From the NCBI RefSeq assembly GCF_013402915.1, contig NC_050725.1:1054001-1118000 (forward strand): a stretch of DNA of 64,000 bases, read 5' to 3'. Below are positions 26,179 to 37,978 of the stretch, piece by piece; position 1 is the stretch's first letter, and each line of letters begins with the position of its first letter. This stretch comes from Zygotorulaspora mrakii. Its lineage: Eukaryota; Ascomycota; Saccharomycetes; Saccharomycetales; Saccharomycetaceae. The translations under genes were made by a program, and so were the position numbers. The notes below the pieces were generated by a model. The model made no database searches. It saw only the letters and a program-made list of their open reading frames with translations, and was not told the origin of the DNA.

Positions 26179-29100
26179 ATGTTGTCTTTGAGAAGAAAAA
26201 CAGAAAATCACCACCGTTCCAGGAAAAAGCTGACGTCTAATTTGCACTCTGAGGATGATATTTCGAACAGTTCAGGTCCAGATATTACAAATGGGGTAGG
26301 AGTGTCAGCAGGTAATGCACAAATGAGTACGGCAGCTGATTCGGATGCGAAATTGTACGGAGAAGCAGACTCTAGTAATGTTGCATTGGATAGTACCTTT
26401 TCGACTTTCAATTTGATTTTTGATAAACTGCGCAGTGCACTGCCAAGTGAAAGGATTGCAGCATCTTATGAACTGAGATCATCACTAATATCACTGGTGA
26501 GGGAAGTTACAATTGAGCAGTTTCAAAGATTTAGCAATAAAATCAATAACAAAATTTTTGAATTAATCCATGGTTCGAGCACAAATGAAAAAATCGGTGG
26601 TATTCTGGCGGTGGATACACTTATAGATTTCTATGCTCACACAGAAGAATTGCCCAATCAAACTTCAAGACTTGCTAATTACTTGAGGGTTCTTATACCA
26701 TCGAATGATATTGAGGTTATGAGACTCGCGGCTAATACTCTCGGTAAATTGGCTGTACCTGGTGGTACACTCACGACGGATTTTGTGGAGTTTGAAGTAA
26801 AGACTTGTATCGAATGGTTAACTACTTCGCCAGAGAATGCGTTGTCAAGTTCCAAGCAAGAGTATAGAAAGCATGCGTCATTACTTATCATAACCGCTTT
26901 GGCAAATAATTCACCATATCCTTTATATTCATATGTCAACTCTATCCTAGATAACATCTGGAGAGCATTGAGAGATACCAAGCTTGTTATCCGAAAGGAT
27001 GCCGCCATAACGCTTGGTAAGTGTTTAAGTATAATACAGGACAGAGATGCTGCGCTGACAAAACAATGGGTACAACGGCTATTCAAAGAATGCGTCTACG
27101 GATTGACTATCAACACAAACGAATCTATTCACGCTACACTACTGGTCTATCGGGAGCTTTTATCACTCAATAGTGTTTACTTGAACGGCAAGTATGACGA
27201 GATATATCAGTCATCCATGAGGTACAAGGACCACAAATATGATGTTATACGTAAAGAAGTCTATGCAATTTTGCCTCTTTTGGCAAAATTTGACTCAACT
27301 CAATTCACAAGCAGATATCTGGATCAGACCATGGTTCATTATTTGACTATACTAAAAAGTATGAACGCCAATGCGGCTAATAGTTCTGACAAAACGGCAA
27401 TTTTAGTTTCCATTGGTGACATTGCTTTCGAAGTAGGTTCAAATATTGTTCCGTACATGGACCCCATTTTGGACAATCTAAAAGACGGTCTGCAGACGAA
27501 GTTCAAAATTCGTAAGTATTTTGAGAGAGAAATCTTTTATTGCATTGGAAAATTAGCTTCCGCTGTAGGCCCAGCACTAGCGAAGTACTTGAATAGGGGT
27601 CTTCTGGATCTTTTACTCTCATGCCCACTTTCAGACTACATGCAACAGACATTATTGATTTTCAATGAAAAAATACAAGCATTGGAGCCCACAATTAATT
27701 CAAGGCTATTGGACTTGTTGTGCATATCTTTGTCTGGTGAAAAATTCAAGCAACCAGGATCGCCTGCATCCATGACGCCTCTGTCTATCGAAAAAGCTCG
27801 TCAGTGGAGGAACCAAAGTATATCACGTAAGACCGGTGAAGTAAATGATGATACTAACGATGCTCAAATTTTAACACAAGCATTCAGAATGTTACAGACA
27901 ATCAACCACAAATATTCTTTGACAGAGTTCGTGAGACTGGTAACAATCTCTTATATTGAACACGAAAATAGTTGTGTTAGGAAACTGGCAGCTCTTACTT
28001 CATGCAGTCTGTTTATGAAAGATAATATATGTAAGCAGACTTCTTTGCATGCTTTAAACTCGGTTTCTGAAGTACTGAGTAAACTTTTGACCGTTGCAAT
28101 AACCGACCCAGTTGCCGAAATACGTTTTGAGATTTTACAGCACCTAGATTCTAGCTTTGATCCACAGCTGGCCCAGCCAGATAACATGCGGTTACTATTT
28201 ATGGTTTTAAATGATGAGGTATTCGCCATTCAAATGGAAGTCATACGTATCATTGGTAGATTGGCAACAGTGAACCCCGCTTATGTGGTACCGTCATTAA
28301 GGAAAACATTATTGGAGCTGTTGACAAAGCTAAAGTACTCTAATATGCCTCGCAAAAAGGAGGAAAGTGCAACTCTATTGTGTGCCCTTATCAGTTCAAG
28401 CAAAGAGGTAACCAAGCCTTATATTGAACCAATATTAGATGTTTTACTTCCAAAATCGCAAGATACATCTTCTGCTGTTGCGTCTACCTCTCTTAAAGCA
28501 ATAGGTGAATTATCTATTATCGGTGGAGAAGCCATGAGGAGCTATCTAGATGAGTTGATGCCTCTCATTATCAGTACATTCCAAGATCAATCTAATTCTT
28601 TCAAAAGAGATGCTGCATTGAAAACCCTAGGTCAGCTGTCCGCATCTTCAGGATATGTGATTGAACCATTATTAGATTATCCTGAACTGCTGGGGGTTTT
28701 AATCAATATCCTAAAATCTGAGAGCGCGCAGAACATTAGAAGGGAAACAGTTCGGTTAATAGGTATATTAGGTGCATTAGATCCTTATAAACATAGGCAG
28801 GTCGAAGTTTCCTCCAATGCGATGATATCAGTGGAGCAGAACGCTCCTTCAATTGATATTGCGCTTTTAATGCAGGGCATGTCTCCCACTAACGAGGAGT
28901 ATTATCCTACAGTGGTTATTAACACTCTTATGAAAATTTTAAGGGACTCATCACTCTCGTCCCATCACACCGCTGTAATTCAGGCTATTATGCACATATT
29001 TCAGACACTTGGATTACGATGCGTTTCTTTTTTGGGCCAAATAATCCCAGGAATAATATCAGTCATGCATTCATGTCCACCATCACTTTTAGAATTTTAT

Positions 29101-32100
29101 TTTCAGCAACTTGGTCTACTCGTTTCTATTGTCAAGCAGCATATTCGACCACACGTTGACGAGATATATGGGGTCATCGAAGAATTTTATATGATTCCAA
29201 AGCTCCAGATTACTATCATATCGGTTATAGAGGCTATATCCAAGGCTCTGGAAGGTGAATTGAAAAGATTCGTTCCAAGAACTCTGACTTTCTTCTTAGC
29301 TATTTTCGAGAATGATAAATCCAGTAATAAAGCGGTTTCTATACGAATCTTGAAATCACTCGTCGTTTTTGATACTAACTTGGAAGATTATGCCTACTTT
29401 ATCATTCCAGTAATAGTTCGAATGGCGGAATTCTCTTCCGGGACTTTAAAGAGAATGGCAATCGTCATACTGGGAAAACTGGCAAAAAATATTAACCTCT
29501 CGGAAATGTCTTCCAGAATTGTTCAAACGCTGGTTCGTATACTTAACAGTGAAGACAGAGAATTAATTAAGGCAACACTGAATACATTAAGTATTTTACT
29601 TCTGCAATTGGGAACAGATTTCACCATTTTTATACCTGTCATCAACAAGGCTTTGGTGAGGAACCATATCCAACATTCAATTTATGACCAGCTAGTTAAC
29701 AAATTGCTAAACAATGAGGGCTTGCCGACGAATATCATTTTTGACAAAGAGTTTGACACGAGCACAAAAGAGACAGGGGAATTAGAATCTTCAGCTAAAA
29801 AGCTGCCGGTAAATCAGTTGGTTTTGAAGAACTCTTGGGATTGCAGCCAACAAAGAACGAAGGAAGACTGGAAAGAATGGATCAGGCGATTGTCGATTCA
29901 ACTTTTGAAAGAATCACCATCTCATGCTTTGAGGGCCTGTTCGGGATTGGCGGGCATATATTTCCCCCTTGCAAGAGATCTATTCAATGCTTCTTTTTCT
30001 AGCTGTTGGACCGAACTTTATACACAATATCAAGAAGATCTGGTCCAGTCGCTATGCACAGCATTATCCTCTCCTCAAAACCCACCAGAAATTCACCAAA
30101 CTTTGCTAAATCTTGTAGAATTTATGGAACATGACGATAAATCCTTACCTATACCAATCCAAACTTTGAGCCAATATGCCCAGAGATGTCATGCCTACGC
30201 AAAGGCATTACATTACAAAGAAGTTGAATTTATCCAAGAGCCATCAACATCGACAATTGAGTCGCTGATTAGCATTAATAATCAATTGCACCAGACTGAT
30301 GCAGCTATTGGTATTTTGAAGCACGCTCAACAACATCATGATCTTCAACTAAAGGAAACATGGTTTGAAAGATTGCAAAGGTGGGAAGATGCCCTGAATG
30401 CTTACAATCAGAGAGAAGTCTCAGGAGAAGACTCTCTAGAAGTTACGATGGGTAAAATGAGATCTTTACATGCTTTGGGTGAATGGGATCAGTTGGCGGA
30501 GCTGGCTTCTGAGAAATGGAATGTATCAAAACCGGAGGTGCGCATAGCGATGGCCCCATTGGCAGCAGGAGCAGCATGGGGGCTCGCACAATGGGACAAG
30601 ATAGAACAGTACATTAATGTTATGAAACCACAGTCACCAGATAAGGAGTTTTTTGAAGCTGTTTTATGTCTTCATAGGAACAAGTTTGAAGAGGCAGAAA
30701 ATCACATTTTTAATGCCCGTGATCTCCTAGTCACGGAAATTTCCGCGCTCATCAACGAGAGTTATAATCGAGCTTACAATGTCGTCGTTAGGACACAAAT
30801 TATTGCAGAACTCGAAGAAATTATGATGTATAAGAAACTCCCACAGACATCCGATAGACGTGCGCTAATTAGAAAAACGTGGAACAGAAGGCTATTAGGT
30901 TGTCAAAAAAACGTGGACGTATGGCAAAGAGTGTTGAGGGTTAGATCCTTGGTAGTGAAGCCTAAACAAGATATGCAAATTTGGATCAAGTTTGCTAATC
31001 TTTGTAGAAAGTCAGGAAGAATGGGACTCGCACAGAAAGCTTTGAATTCGTTACTTGAGGAAGGCGGCGATCCTGATCATCCAAATACCGCAAGAGCTCC
31101 TCCTCCGGTAGTCTATGCTCAGCTGAAATATCTATGGGCCTCTGGATCTCAAAAAGAGGCTCTTCGTCACCTGATTGGTTTCACATCAAGAATGGCACAC
31201 GACTTAGGTTTAGACCCTAGCAATATGATAGCCCAAAGCGTGCCACAGAATAGCACGATAGCTCCCAGTCATGTGGAGGATTACACAAAGCTGCTTGCCA
31301 GATGCTTTTTGAAGCAGGGTGAATGGAGAGTTTCTCTTCAAGCAAACTGGAGGATGGAAAGTCCAGATGCTATCTTGGGGTCATATTTATTGGCAACACA
31401 CTTTGATGATAAGTGGTACAAAGCTTGGCATAATTGGGCGTTAGCAAACTTTGAAGTCATTTCCATGATAACATCTGGATCTCGTGAAGAAGCTGGTCGA
31501 GGTCAAGATAGTACGTTCAACGGTATATATAGAATCGAAAATGGAATGATGGGTTCCGGCTCTTTCAGTAATGAAGGTAACAAGTATCCAATCGAATTAA
31601 TTCAAAGGCACGTTGTTCCTGCTATCAAAGGATTTTTCCACTCAATCTCTTTGTCCGAGTCGAGCTCTTTGCAAGATACTTTAAGATTGTTGACTTTATG
31701 GTTTACTTTTGGGGGCATTCCTGAAGCAGCTCAGGCGATGCACGAAGGCTTTAGTCTCATCAAGATCGGAAATTGGTTGGAAGTTTTACCACAATTGATT
31801 GCTCGTATTCACCAGCCTGATAAGGTTGTCAGTCGTTCCCTGCTATCTTTGCTTTCCGATTTTGGTAAGGCACATCCACAAGCTTTGATTTATCCTTTGA
31901 CAGTGGCAATTAAGTCTGAATCTGTTTCCAGGCAGAAAGCCGCTTTATCAATAATTGAAAAGATGCGCATCCACAGTCCTGTTCTGGTCGACCAGGCAGA
32001 ATTGGTTAGCCACGAATTGATTCGTGTTGCTGTTTTGTGGCATGAGCAGTGGTACGAAGGCTTGGAGGATGCAAGCAGGCAGTTTTTCGGTGAACACAAC

Positions 32101-33573
32101 ACAGAGAAAATGTTTGCAACTTTAGAGCCGCTGCATGAAATGCTCAAGAGAGGACCGGAAACTTTGCGAGAAATTTCATTCCAAAATTCATTTGGAAGAG
32201 ATCTGAACGATGCCTACGAGTGGGTTACCAATTACAAACGGAGGAAGGATGTGAGTAACTTGAATCAAGCCTGGGATATTTACTATAATGTTTTCCGCAG
32301 GATTAGCAGACAACTTCCTCAGTTGCAAACCCTCGAGTTGCAGCATGTGTCTCCGAAACTTCTCGCTGCGCATGATTTAGAACTGGCCGTACCAGCTACT
32401 TATATGGCAGGGAAGCCTATAATCAGAATTGCCCGATTTGAGCCTGTATTTACGGTCATATCCTCGAAGCAGAGACCTCGTAAATGTTCTATCAAAGGTA
32501 GTGACGGAAAAGATTATCAATATCTCTTGAAAGGGCACGAGGATATCAGGCAAGATAGTTTGGTTATGCAATTGTTTGGTCTAGTCAACACATTGTTGCA
32601 AAATGATTCTGAATGTTTCCAGAGACATCTCGACATTCAACAATATCCCGCTATTCCTTTGTCTCCAAAGTCTGGTTTACTGGGATGGGTGCCTAATAGT
32701 GACACTTTCCATGTATTAATCAGGGAACATCGAGAAGCCAAGAAAATACCACTCAATATGGAGCATTGGGTTATGCTGCAAATGGCACCTGATTATGATA
32801 ACTTAACATTACTTCAAAAAGTAGAAGTCTTCACGTACGCTCTGGACAATACTCGGGGTCAGGATCTTTACAAGGTACTCTGGCTAAAGAGTCGATCTTC
32901 CGAGTCTTGGTTGGAAAGAAGAACAACTTACACCAGATCACTGGCAGTTATGTCTATGGTGGGCTACATTTTAGGATTAGGCGATAGACACCCAAGTAAT
33001 TTGATGCTTGACAGAATAACTGGTAAGGTAGTTCACATCGATTTCGGTGACTGTTTTGAAGCTGCAATATTGAGGGAGAAATATCCTGAAAAAGTTCCAT
33101 TTAGGCTAACTAGAATGTTGACCTACGCCATGGAAGTTAGCGGTATCGAAGGAAGTTTCCGTATTACCTGTGAAAATGTCATGAGAGTCCTGCGAGATAA
33201 CAAAGAATCATTGATGGCCATTTTAGAAGCATTTGCGTTTGATCCATTGATTCACTGGGGCTTTGATCTGCCAACCCAGACTATTTTAGAGCATACAGAT
33301 ATTCAACTGCAGCTAAGTAACCCAAGCGAGCTATTGAGGAAGGGTGCTATCAATGTGGAGGAAGCTGCCAGGATGGAGCTCGAGCAGAAAAACGAATTAA
33401 GGAACGCAAGGGCGATGCTTGTGTTGAAGCGCATAACTAACAAACTTACCGGTAATGATTTTAAAAGGTACCACGAATTAGATGTTCCTGAACAAGTCGA
33501 CAAATTAATACAACAAGCAACTTCCATTGAAAACCTGTGTCAACATTATATTGGCTGGTGTCCATTTTGGTGA
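26179..33573 (+). CDS. TOR1: TOR phosphatidylinositol kinase-related protein kinase
   Basis: This is the only TOR kinase here and corresponds to both TOR1 (YJR066W) and TOR2 (YKL203C); it should act in TORC1 (growth, translation) and TORC2 (actin, sphingolipids). The 2464-residue protein has HEAT repeats (about 60-1250), a FAT domain (about 1330-1870), the FRB domain (about 1947-2045), a PI3K-like kinase domain (about 2080-2380) with HEDIRQDS at 2120, Asp2269 in GDRHPSN and Asp2288 in HIDFGD, and a C-terminal FATC ending GWCPFW. Ser1966 in EDASRQFF matches the serine whose mutation gives rapamycin resistance, so FKBP-rapamycin binding should be intact. The N-terminus is low complexity. The frame is unbroken. 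Confidence 0.98.
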   Translation: MLSLRRKTENHHRSRKKLTSNLHSEDDISNSSGPDITNGVGVSAGNAQMSTAADSDAKLYGEADSSNVALDSTFSTFNLIFDKLRSALPSERIAASYELRSSLISLVREVTIEQFQRFSNKINNKIFELIHGSSTNEKIGGILAVDTLIDFYAHTEELPNQTSRLANYLRVLIPSNDIEVMRLAANTLGKLAVPGGTLTTDFVEFEVKTCIEWLTTSPENALSSSKQEYRKHASLLIITALANNSPYPLYSYVNSILDNIWRALRDTKLVIRKDAAITLGKCLSIIQDRDAALTKQWVQRLFKECVYGLTINTNESIHATLLVYRELLSLNSVYLNGKYDEIYQSSMRYKDHKYDVIRKEVYAILPLLAKFDSTQFTSRYLDQTMVHYLTILKSMNANAANSSDKTAILVSIGDIAFEVGSNIVPYMDPILDNLKDGLQTKFKIRKYFEREIFYCIGKLASAVGPALAKYLNRGLLDLLLSCPLSDYMQQTLLIFNEKIQALEPTINSRLLDLLCISLSGEKFKQPGSPASMTPLSIEKARQWRNQSISRKTGEVNDDTNDAQILTQAFRMLQTINHKYSLTEFVRLVTISYIEHENSCVRKLAALTSCSLFMKDNICKQTSLHALNSVSEVLSKLLTVAITDPVAEIRFEILQHLDSSFDPQLAQPDNMRLLFMVLNDEVFAIQMEVIRIIGRLATVNPAYVVPSLRKTLLELLTKLKYSNMPRKKEESATLLCALISSSKEVTKPYIEPILDVLLPKSQDTSSAVASTSLKAIGELSIIGGEAMRSYLDELMPLIISTFQDQSNSFKRDAALKTLGQLSASSGYVIEPLLDYPELLGVLINILKSESAQNIRRETVRLIGILGALDPYKHRQVEVSSNAMISVEQNAPSIDIALLMQGMSPTNEEYYPTVVINTLMKILRDSSLSSHHTAVIQAIMHIFQTLGLRCVSFLGQIIPGIISVMHSCPPSLLEFYFQQLGLLVSIVKQHIRPHVDEIYGVIEEFYMIPKLQITIISVIEAISKALEGELKRFVPRTLTFFLAIFENDKSSNKAVSIRILKSLVVFDTNLEDYAYFIIPVIVRMAEFSSGTLKRMAIVILGKLAKNINLSEMSSRIVQTLVRILNSEDRELIKATLNTLSILLLQLGTDFTIFIPVINKALVRNHIQHSIYDQLVNKLLNNEGLPTNIIFDKEFDTSTKETGELESSAKKLPVNQLVLKNSWDCSQQRTKEDWKEWIRRLSIQLLKESPSHALRACSGLAGIYFPLARDLFNASFSSCWTELYTQYQEDLVQSLCTALSSPQNPPEIHQTLLNLVEFMEHDDKSLPIPIQTLSQYAQRCHAYAKALHYKEVEFIQEPSTSTIESLISINNQLHQTDAAIGILKHAQQHHDLQLKETWFERLQRWEDALNAYNQREVSGEDSLEVTMGKMRSLHALGEWDQLAELASEKWNVSKPEVRIAMAPLAAGAAWGLAQWDKIEQYINVMKPQSPDKEFFEAVLCLHRNKFEEAENHIFNARDLLVTEISALINESYNRAYNVVVRTQIIAELEEIMMYKKLPQTSDRRALIRKTWNRRLLGCQKNVDVWQRVLRVRSLVVKPKQDMQIWIKFANLCRKSGRMGLAQKALNSLLEEGGDPDHPNTARAPPPVVYAQLKYLWASGSQKEALRHLIGFTSRMAHDLGLDPSNMIAQSVPQNSTIAPSHVEDYTKLLARCFLKQGEWRVSLQANWRMESPDAILGSYLLATHFDDKWYKAWHNWALANFEVISMITSGSREEAGRGQDSTFNGIYRIENGMMGSGSFSNEGNKYPIELIQRHVVPAIKGFFHSISLSESSSLQDTLRLLTLWFTFGGIPEAAQAMHEGFSLIKIGNWLEVLPQLIARIHQPDKVVSRSLLSLLSDFGKAHPQALIYPLTVAIKSESVSRQKAALSIIEKMRIHSPVLVDQAELVSHELIRVAVLWHEQWYEGLEDASRQFFGEHNTEKMFATLEPLHEMLKRGPETLREISFQNSFGRDLNDAYEWVTNYKRRKDVSNLNQAWDIYYNVFRRISRQLPQLQTLELQHVSPKLLAAHDLELAVPATYMAGKPIIRIARFEPVFTVISSKQRPRKCSIKGSDGKDYQYLLKGHEDIRQDSLVMQLFGLVNTLLQNDSECFQRHLDIQQYPAIPLSPKSGLLGWVPNSDTFHVLIREHREAKKIPLNMEHWVMLQMAPDYDNLTLLQKVEVFTYALDNTRGQDLYKVLWLKSRSSESWLERRTTYTRSLAVMSMVGYILGLGDRHPSNLMLDRITGKVVHIDFGDCFEAAILREKYPEKVPFRLTRMLTYAMEVSGIEGSFRITCENVMRVLRDNKESLMAILEAFAFDPLIHWGFDLPTQTILEHTDIQLQLSNPSELLRKGAINVEEAARMELEQKNELRNARAMLVLKRITNKLTGNDFKRYHELDVPEQVDKLIQQATSIENLCQHYIGWCPFW

Positions 33574-33624
33574 AGCTAACCCGAAATTCTTTATCAAAGA
33601 AAACACTAATAATATATTAAATCT

Positions 33625-34056
33625 CTATAAACGTGTATCTATAGAATAATTTTTACAATGCATCTCCACTATGCTTATCCATTTCTTGACGATTACATGT
33701 TCTCCTTGCAAATTCAAATCAGGATCGAACATTGACTTGGTAAGAACTTTTTGTATTAGGAGTTCGTGTTGAGCAAGCTTAAGATTCTCCCGAAGTTCAT
33801 CGTCCTCTTCCCCGTATTTCAGATTGAGAGCCTGCAATATACCTATAAGCTTTCCAATTTTGAGTCCAATCTCGGCACCCGTAGGGAAACCCTCATTAAA
33901 CCCTTTCTGCAGGTTGGTATCCTTGGATTTTGTGACCCCATCCAGATATCCTCTTTTGATATGACTGTCTCGCAGTTTCTTTATATCAAAGGAGGATGGT
34001 TCCTTAAGTTCCTCACCACCATCAGATTCCCAAACATCATCCAGAATGTCCGGCAT
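33625..34056 (-). CDS. YAE1: Yae1, adaptor for Fe-S loading of Rli1
   Basis: With Lto1, Yae1 links the cytosolic iron-sulfur assembly targeting complex to the ABC protein Rli1 (ABCE1). The 143-residue product begins MPDILDDVW; S. cerevisiae Yae1 (YJR067C, 141) begins similarly with a DDVWASD stretch. I reject the longer open frame to 34089 because it starts with GTG. The deca-GX3 region is visible as RGYLDGVTKSKDTNLQKGF and EGFPTGAEIGLKIGKLIG (regularly spaced glycines). The C-terminal half is helical. It ends 51 bases after the TOR stop on the opposite strand. Confidence 0.9.
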   Translation of the reverse strand: MPDILDDVWESDGGEELKEPSSFDIKKLRDSHIKRGYLDGVTKSKDTNLQKGFNEGFPTGAEIGLKIGKLIGILQALNLKYGEEDDELRENLKLAQHELLIQKVLTKSMFDPDLNLQGEHVIVKKWISIVEMHCKNYSIDTRL

Positions 34057-34227
34057 GATGCGTTCCTTGTGGATATGCTTTTTACCCACTGTCTTTGCTA
34101 CTTGCCATTATTTTTCGCTGGCGGGCTGTGACATTTGGCGAAGTTGATTGAAAAAATGAATCGGAAACATCAAGAGATGATTATGGATCATAAATAAGGT
34201 TGTGTAATCCAAGGCTCTCTTAAAGAT

Positions 34228-35283
34228 ATGTTTGAAGGTTTCGGTTCGAGTAAGAGACGTAAGGTAGTTACAGCAACAGACAATGAGCAATCAAAGCCCT
34301 GGGTAGAGAAGTATAGACCTAAATCATTGGATGATGTGACAGCTCAAGATCATGCAGTTAATGTTCTAAGAAAAACGCTAGGGTCAAACAATCTACCACA
34401 CATGTTATTTTACGGACCTCCAGGAACTGGTAAAACATCAGCGATCTTAGCACTGACGAGAGAATTGTTTGGACCAGAATTAACTAAATCGAGAGTACTA
34501 GAATTGAACGCGTCAGATGAACGTGGGATATCAATTGTCAGGGAAAAAGTCAAGAATTTTGCCCGGTTGACAGTATCAAAACCTAGCAAAGAAGCTTTGG
34601 AGAAATATCCCTGTCCACCATACAAAATCATAATCCTGGATGAAGCTGATTCGATGACAGCGGATGCACAGAGTGCGCTCCGTAGAACAATGGAAACGTA
34701 TTCCAGCGTGACTCGATTTTGTCTCATCTGTAACTATGTGACTAGAATCATTGATCCGTTGGCTTCGAGATGCTCTAAGTTCAGGTTTAGAGCTTTAGAC
34801 GTTAGCAATGCTATAGACCGTTTGACATACATTGCGGAAAAAGAGTCAGTACAATGTGAGGATGGGGTGCTGAACAGAGTTTTGGACATCTCTGGAGGTG
34901 ATATGAGGAAAGCAATAACTCTTCTGCAATCAGCGTATAAGCACAATGGATATGAAAACACCAGCAAAATATCTATACAAGACATTGAAGAACTTTCGGG
35001 AATTGTTCCAACTTCAATCGTACAGGAACTAATTGAGAGGGTTGCCCAAAAAGATGTAGACGCTTTAACAGAATATGTTCATTCATTCATGAAAAGCGGT
35101 TGGTCTGCAACGTCTGTTGTAGGTCAAGTTCATGACCACTATGTCACTAATGAAGAATATAGCACAGACTTTAAAAATAAGGTATCGTGGATATTATTTG
35201 ATACAGATTCTAAACTAAATAATGGAACGAATGAACATATTCAGCTGTTGAACCTATTGATACACATATCTCGAGTGTTATAA
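34228..35283 (+). CDS. RFC2: Replication factor C subunit 2
   Basis: Rfc2 is a small AAA+ subunit of the RFC clamp loader and of the Rad24, Ctf18 and Elg1 alternative loaders. The 351-residue protein (S. cerevisiae 353, YJR068W) has [14 protein letters not shown], Walker A GPPGTGKT at 63-70, Walker B ILDEAD (Asp138-Glu-Ala-Asp141), and the Ser-Arg-Cys motif at 180-182 that supplies the trans-acting arginine. The C-terminal collar is helical. It diverges from YAE1 over about 170 bases. Confidence 0.97.
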   Translation: MFEGFGSSKRRKVVTATDNEQSKPWVEKYRPKSLDDVTAQDHAVNVLRKTLGSNNLPHMLFYGPPGTGKTSAILALTRELFGPELTKSRVLELNASDERGISIVREKVKNFARLTVSKPSKEALEKYPCPPYKIIILDEADSMTADAQSALRRTMETYSSVTRFCLICNYVTRIIDPLASRCSKFRFRALDVSNAIDRLTYIAEKESVQCEDGVLNRVLDISGGDMRKAITLLQSAYKHNGYENTSKISIQDIEELSGIVPTSIVQELIERVAQKDVDALTEYVHSFMKSGWSATSVVGQVHDHYVTNEEYSTDFKNKVSWILFDTDSKLNNGTNEHIQLLNLLIHISRVL

Positions 35284-35433
35284 TGGCTAAACAGCATTTA
35301 ATTCCGTTAAAAGCCGAATATTAAATTACTCAATAATATGTACATGCGAACAAAAAATACTAAATATCTGTTTCACTGATGTAATCGCGTCTTCATCAAT
35401 TAGAGATATAGCTAAACGAAAGTAGCTAGTTAC

Positions 35434-37188
35434 TTATTTACTTGGCCTACTATCTTGTTGTTTGGGCATGCTAGGGATTTGAAATGGCCCAAAATTTACA
35501 TTTCCGCCTGGTGGAGGTGGCATTGGAGGATAAAAAGGTTGGCCATTTGGTGGCATTATTCCAGCGGGGGGTCCATACATGGATGGGTTAAAATTCGGTG
35601 GTAAACCTTGCATTGGAGAAAATCCTGGAGGTGCCATACCTGGTGCCATTTGAGGAAGTACGCCTGGTGGAGGGTGATTTCGATGTTGATTCATGTGTAT
35701 AGTTGAATTACCACCCGCACTCATCGATTTGCTATCGCCAATGTTTTTTGTGTTTTCGCTCACCAAATGGGCAGGCATTTGAGAACTTCTTTGAAATGGT
35801 GGTGGAAAATTAGCTGGTGAGATTCCCATTGGAAATCCAGGTGGTACTGTACCTCGGTGAGCTTGTTGAGATTGCTGAGGTACTGGTGCATGAGATAAAT
35901 GACCCATTCCCGGTGGGACACTCATCTCCGGTGGTGGAGCAGGCATCCCGTTGGATTCTTGTAATTTGCCTCTGTTGAGTAGCCCTTGGAAGAACAGGTT
36001 ATTTGTTTGCGATTGCTCTCCGGCAGGCACTCTTTGCACATTAGGCAACGGGGGTACTGGCTGTGGACCCGGATATTGTGCTGTAGGTTGTATAAACGAA
36101 TTTATTACCTCTTTAGGTCCTGAGCTATTGCGTAAAGGTCCTGGTGCCTGTTTCACTTTCTGAGAGTCCGCATTGAAAAAGGACATAAGTCGAGATCCAC
36201 TGGTTGCCGGTTCTAATGGTTTTTTCGCGTTTCCATCGGGATGTTGTTCTGTAGCACTGGCAGCAGTATTAACAGCTGGTGTTGGAACATTTGGCGACGA
36301 AGATTGAGTGAAAAAAGACGAAAATCTTGAGGCACCTTTTAATGTCTCATTTTGTTTGTTTTTCCTATGTTCATCGGCGGAGCTCCGGTCACTCGCATCA
36401 ACTTTCTCGATGCCGCCATTATCTGCGTTACTGTTTTTGTTTAATTTTAAAAAGTCAGATATTGAACTTGACGTACTTGAAGAAAATGCTTTATTTTCAA
36501 CTCCTTCAATTTTTGTTTCAGATAAGCCTCTCTTTTTACGTTCCATCTCCTTCATCTTAGCTTTCCATGATTCAAAGTCTGCCATTGAATTACCAGTCCG
36601 TTCAAAGTTCTCTTCCAACGCAAGCAGGTCTTCATTATTAACCGTAATGTCTTTCTCTTCCAGATAACCGATTCTCTCACCCTTGCCAAATTTACTTCCC
36701 CTTTTCGGGTGCTGAACCCTTGAATTTTTGCCTTTACTATTCTTTTTCTCACCAAAACTCTCTTCCCCAACAACAGACTTTGTTTTGGAGTTTGGATTTG
36801 GGCTTCTGTTTCCATTCTTTTGGCCTGTGCCTTTATGAGAGCCTTGATCCGAAAACCTACGACCAAATCTCCAAAACTTCTTCTTAGGCAAAGAATCGAT
36901 GAGTTCCTGTATAGAAGGAGATGCAGGCACTTTAGAAAATGAAAGCAATTCATTTATGCTGTAAACATATATCTTGCTCTCTGATATGGGAGGTTTGTAA
37001 TCGGCAGAATAAGGAGATACATTCACCGGTACAGTTCCATGATCGTGCTCGCCCTCCAACGATTCATCGCTGGATTTGAAGCTATGAGTTTCAATGTCCC
37101 TAAAAAAGGTTTTAATGTCATTGGACACCTCAGTTGTTGGTGGCATTAGGATATCATTGGTCAAGTTTTTGCTTAACGGGTCTACCAT
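35434..37188 (-). CDS. EAP1: eIF4E-associated translation inhibitor Eap1
   Basis: Eap1 binds eIF4E, competing with eIF4G, and promotes decapping with Scd6. The 584-residue protein is mostly low complexity. The diagnostic feature is the eIF4E-binding motif YxxxxL-phi, seen as YSINELL at residues 76-82. Behind it lie a basic GSKFGKGERIGY region and a long C-terminal half rich in Pro, Gly, Met and Gln (from about 330) with repeated PPG and PPPP runs. S. cerevisiae Eap1 (YKL204W) has 632 residues. The order TOR2, EAP1, LOS1 on chromosome XI is kept here with YAE1 and RFC2 interposed. A CACGTGA site lies about 230 bases upstream. Confidence 0.85.
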   Translation of the reverse strand: MVDPLSKNLTNDILMPPTTEVSNDIKTFFRDIETHSFKSSDESLEGEHDHGTVPVNVSPYSADYKPPISESKIYVYSINELLSFSKVPASPSIQELIDSLPKKKFWRFGRRFSDQGSHKGTGQKNGNRSPNPNSKTKSVVGEESFGEKKNSKGKNSRVQHPKRGSKFGKGERIGYLEEKDITVNNEDLLALEENFERTGNSMADFESWKAKMKEMERKKRGLSETKIEGVENKAFSSSTSSSISDFLKLNKNSNADNGGIEKVDASDRSSADEHRKNKQNETLKGASRFSSFFTQSSSPNVPTPAVNTAASATEQHPDGNAKKPLEPATSGSRLMSFFNADSQKVKQAPGPLRNSSGPKEVINSFIQPTAQYPGPQPVPPLPNVQRVPAGEQSQTNNLFFQGLLNRGKLQESNGMPAPPPEMSVPPGMGHLSHAPVPQQSQQAHRGTVPPGFPMGISPANFPPPFQRSSQMPAHLVSENTKNIGDSKSMSAGGNSTIHMNQHRNHPPPGVLPQMAPGMAPPGFSPMQGLPPNFNPSMYGPPAGIMPPNGQPFYPPMPPPPGGNVNFGPFQIPSMPKQQDSRPSK

Positions 37189-37978
37189 TGTGATTCTTTC
37201 CGTTGTTACTGAAATTACGGATGCTCAGGTATTCCGCGTAACTGGAAACACAGGCTATGCTATGCGACGAATAGTATTTGAACCTGCTGAAATTGTATAT
37301 TCGCTTTGAACCACCTTTTAATACTTATAGGGTCTAATCCCAGATCGTCTCCTCTACTCAAAATTGGACGCAGTGAGTGGGATTGAAATAGGAAAAATTT
37401 TATGCCAGTGACGTCCACGTGATTTTCGACGACAGTAAATATAATGATCTCAATATAGCTAACTAGAGTGTTTAGTCTGGTTATGCTCAGTGATCTGCAT
37501 ATATTTGAACTAAATCTATAGCAGTGACTAACTCTGCCAGAGAGCTTTATTCTTTCGCAAGCTTTCAGTTCAAGTACTAAAGAGACGAATCATATAGGTA
37601 CTACAAAAGAGACACCTTTGAGCAAAGTAAACGGAAATATTTCTCCTTTTGATAAGCCTACTCAAACTCAACATCTTTTGATGCAACATTTCTTTGCTGC
37701 AATGATAACAGCAGTAGAAAATACAAGGTTCTTATTGGAATGCTAGAAATTCATGTACATATGCTTATATATAGGAGAAAGAGTTTTTGCAATTTATTTG
37801 TCTTTTGAATTTGAATCTGACTCACCTTTTTTGGATGAGTCGATTTTCCTCTTGTTTAGTTGCCGCTTTATGGAGATACTGATGACATCAAAGTCTTTTT
37901 TACCTCAGTGCCATGTGCGTGCCTCAATTAGTGGAGATAAACATTTATGGAATGAAGTTTTCTCCTCTGAATGGGCAA
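37189..37978. other. Long region upstream of EAP1
   Basis: About 790 bases between the EAP1 start and the LOS1 stop. It contains a Cbf1-type CACGTGA at 37416-37422 and several AT-rich tracts. Short plus-strand frames exist, but one runs antisense into LOS1 and neither resembles a protein. No tRNA or repeat found. Confidence 0.45.
37416..37422. promoter_or_regulatory. Cbf1-type E-box upstream of EAP1
   Basis: CACGTGA, preceded by GTC and followed by a T-run, matches the CDEI-like Cbf1 consensus. It lies about 230 bases upstream of the EAP1 start. Motif match only. Confidence 0.35.
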
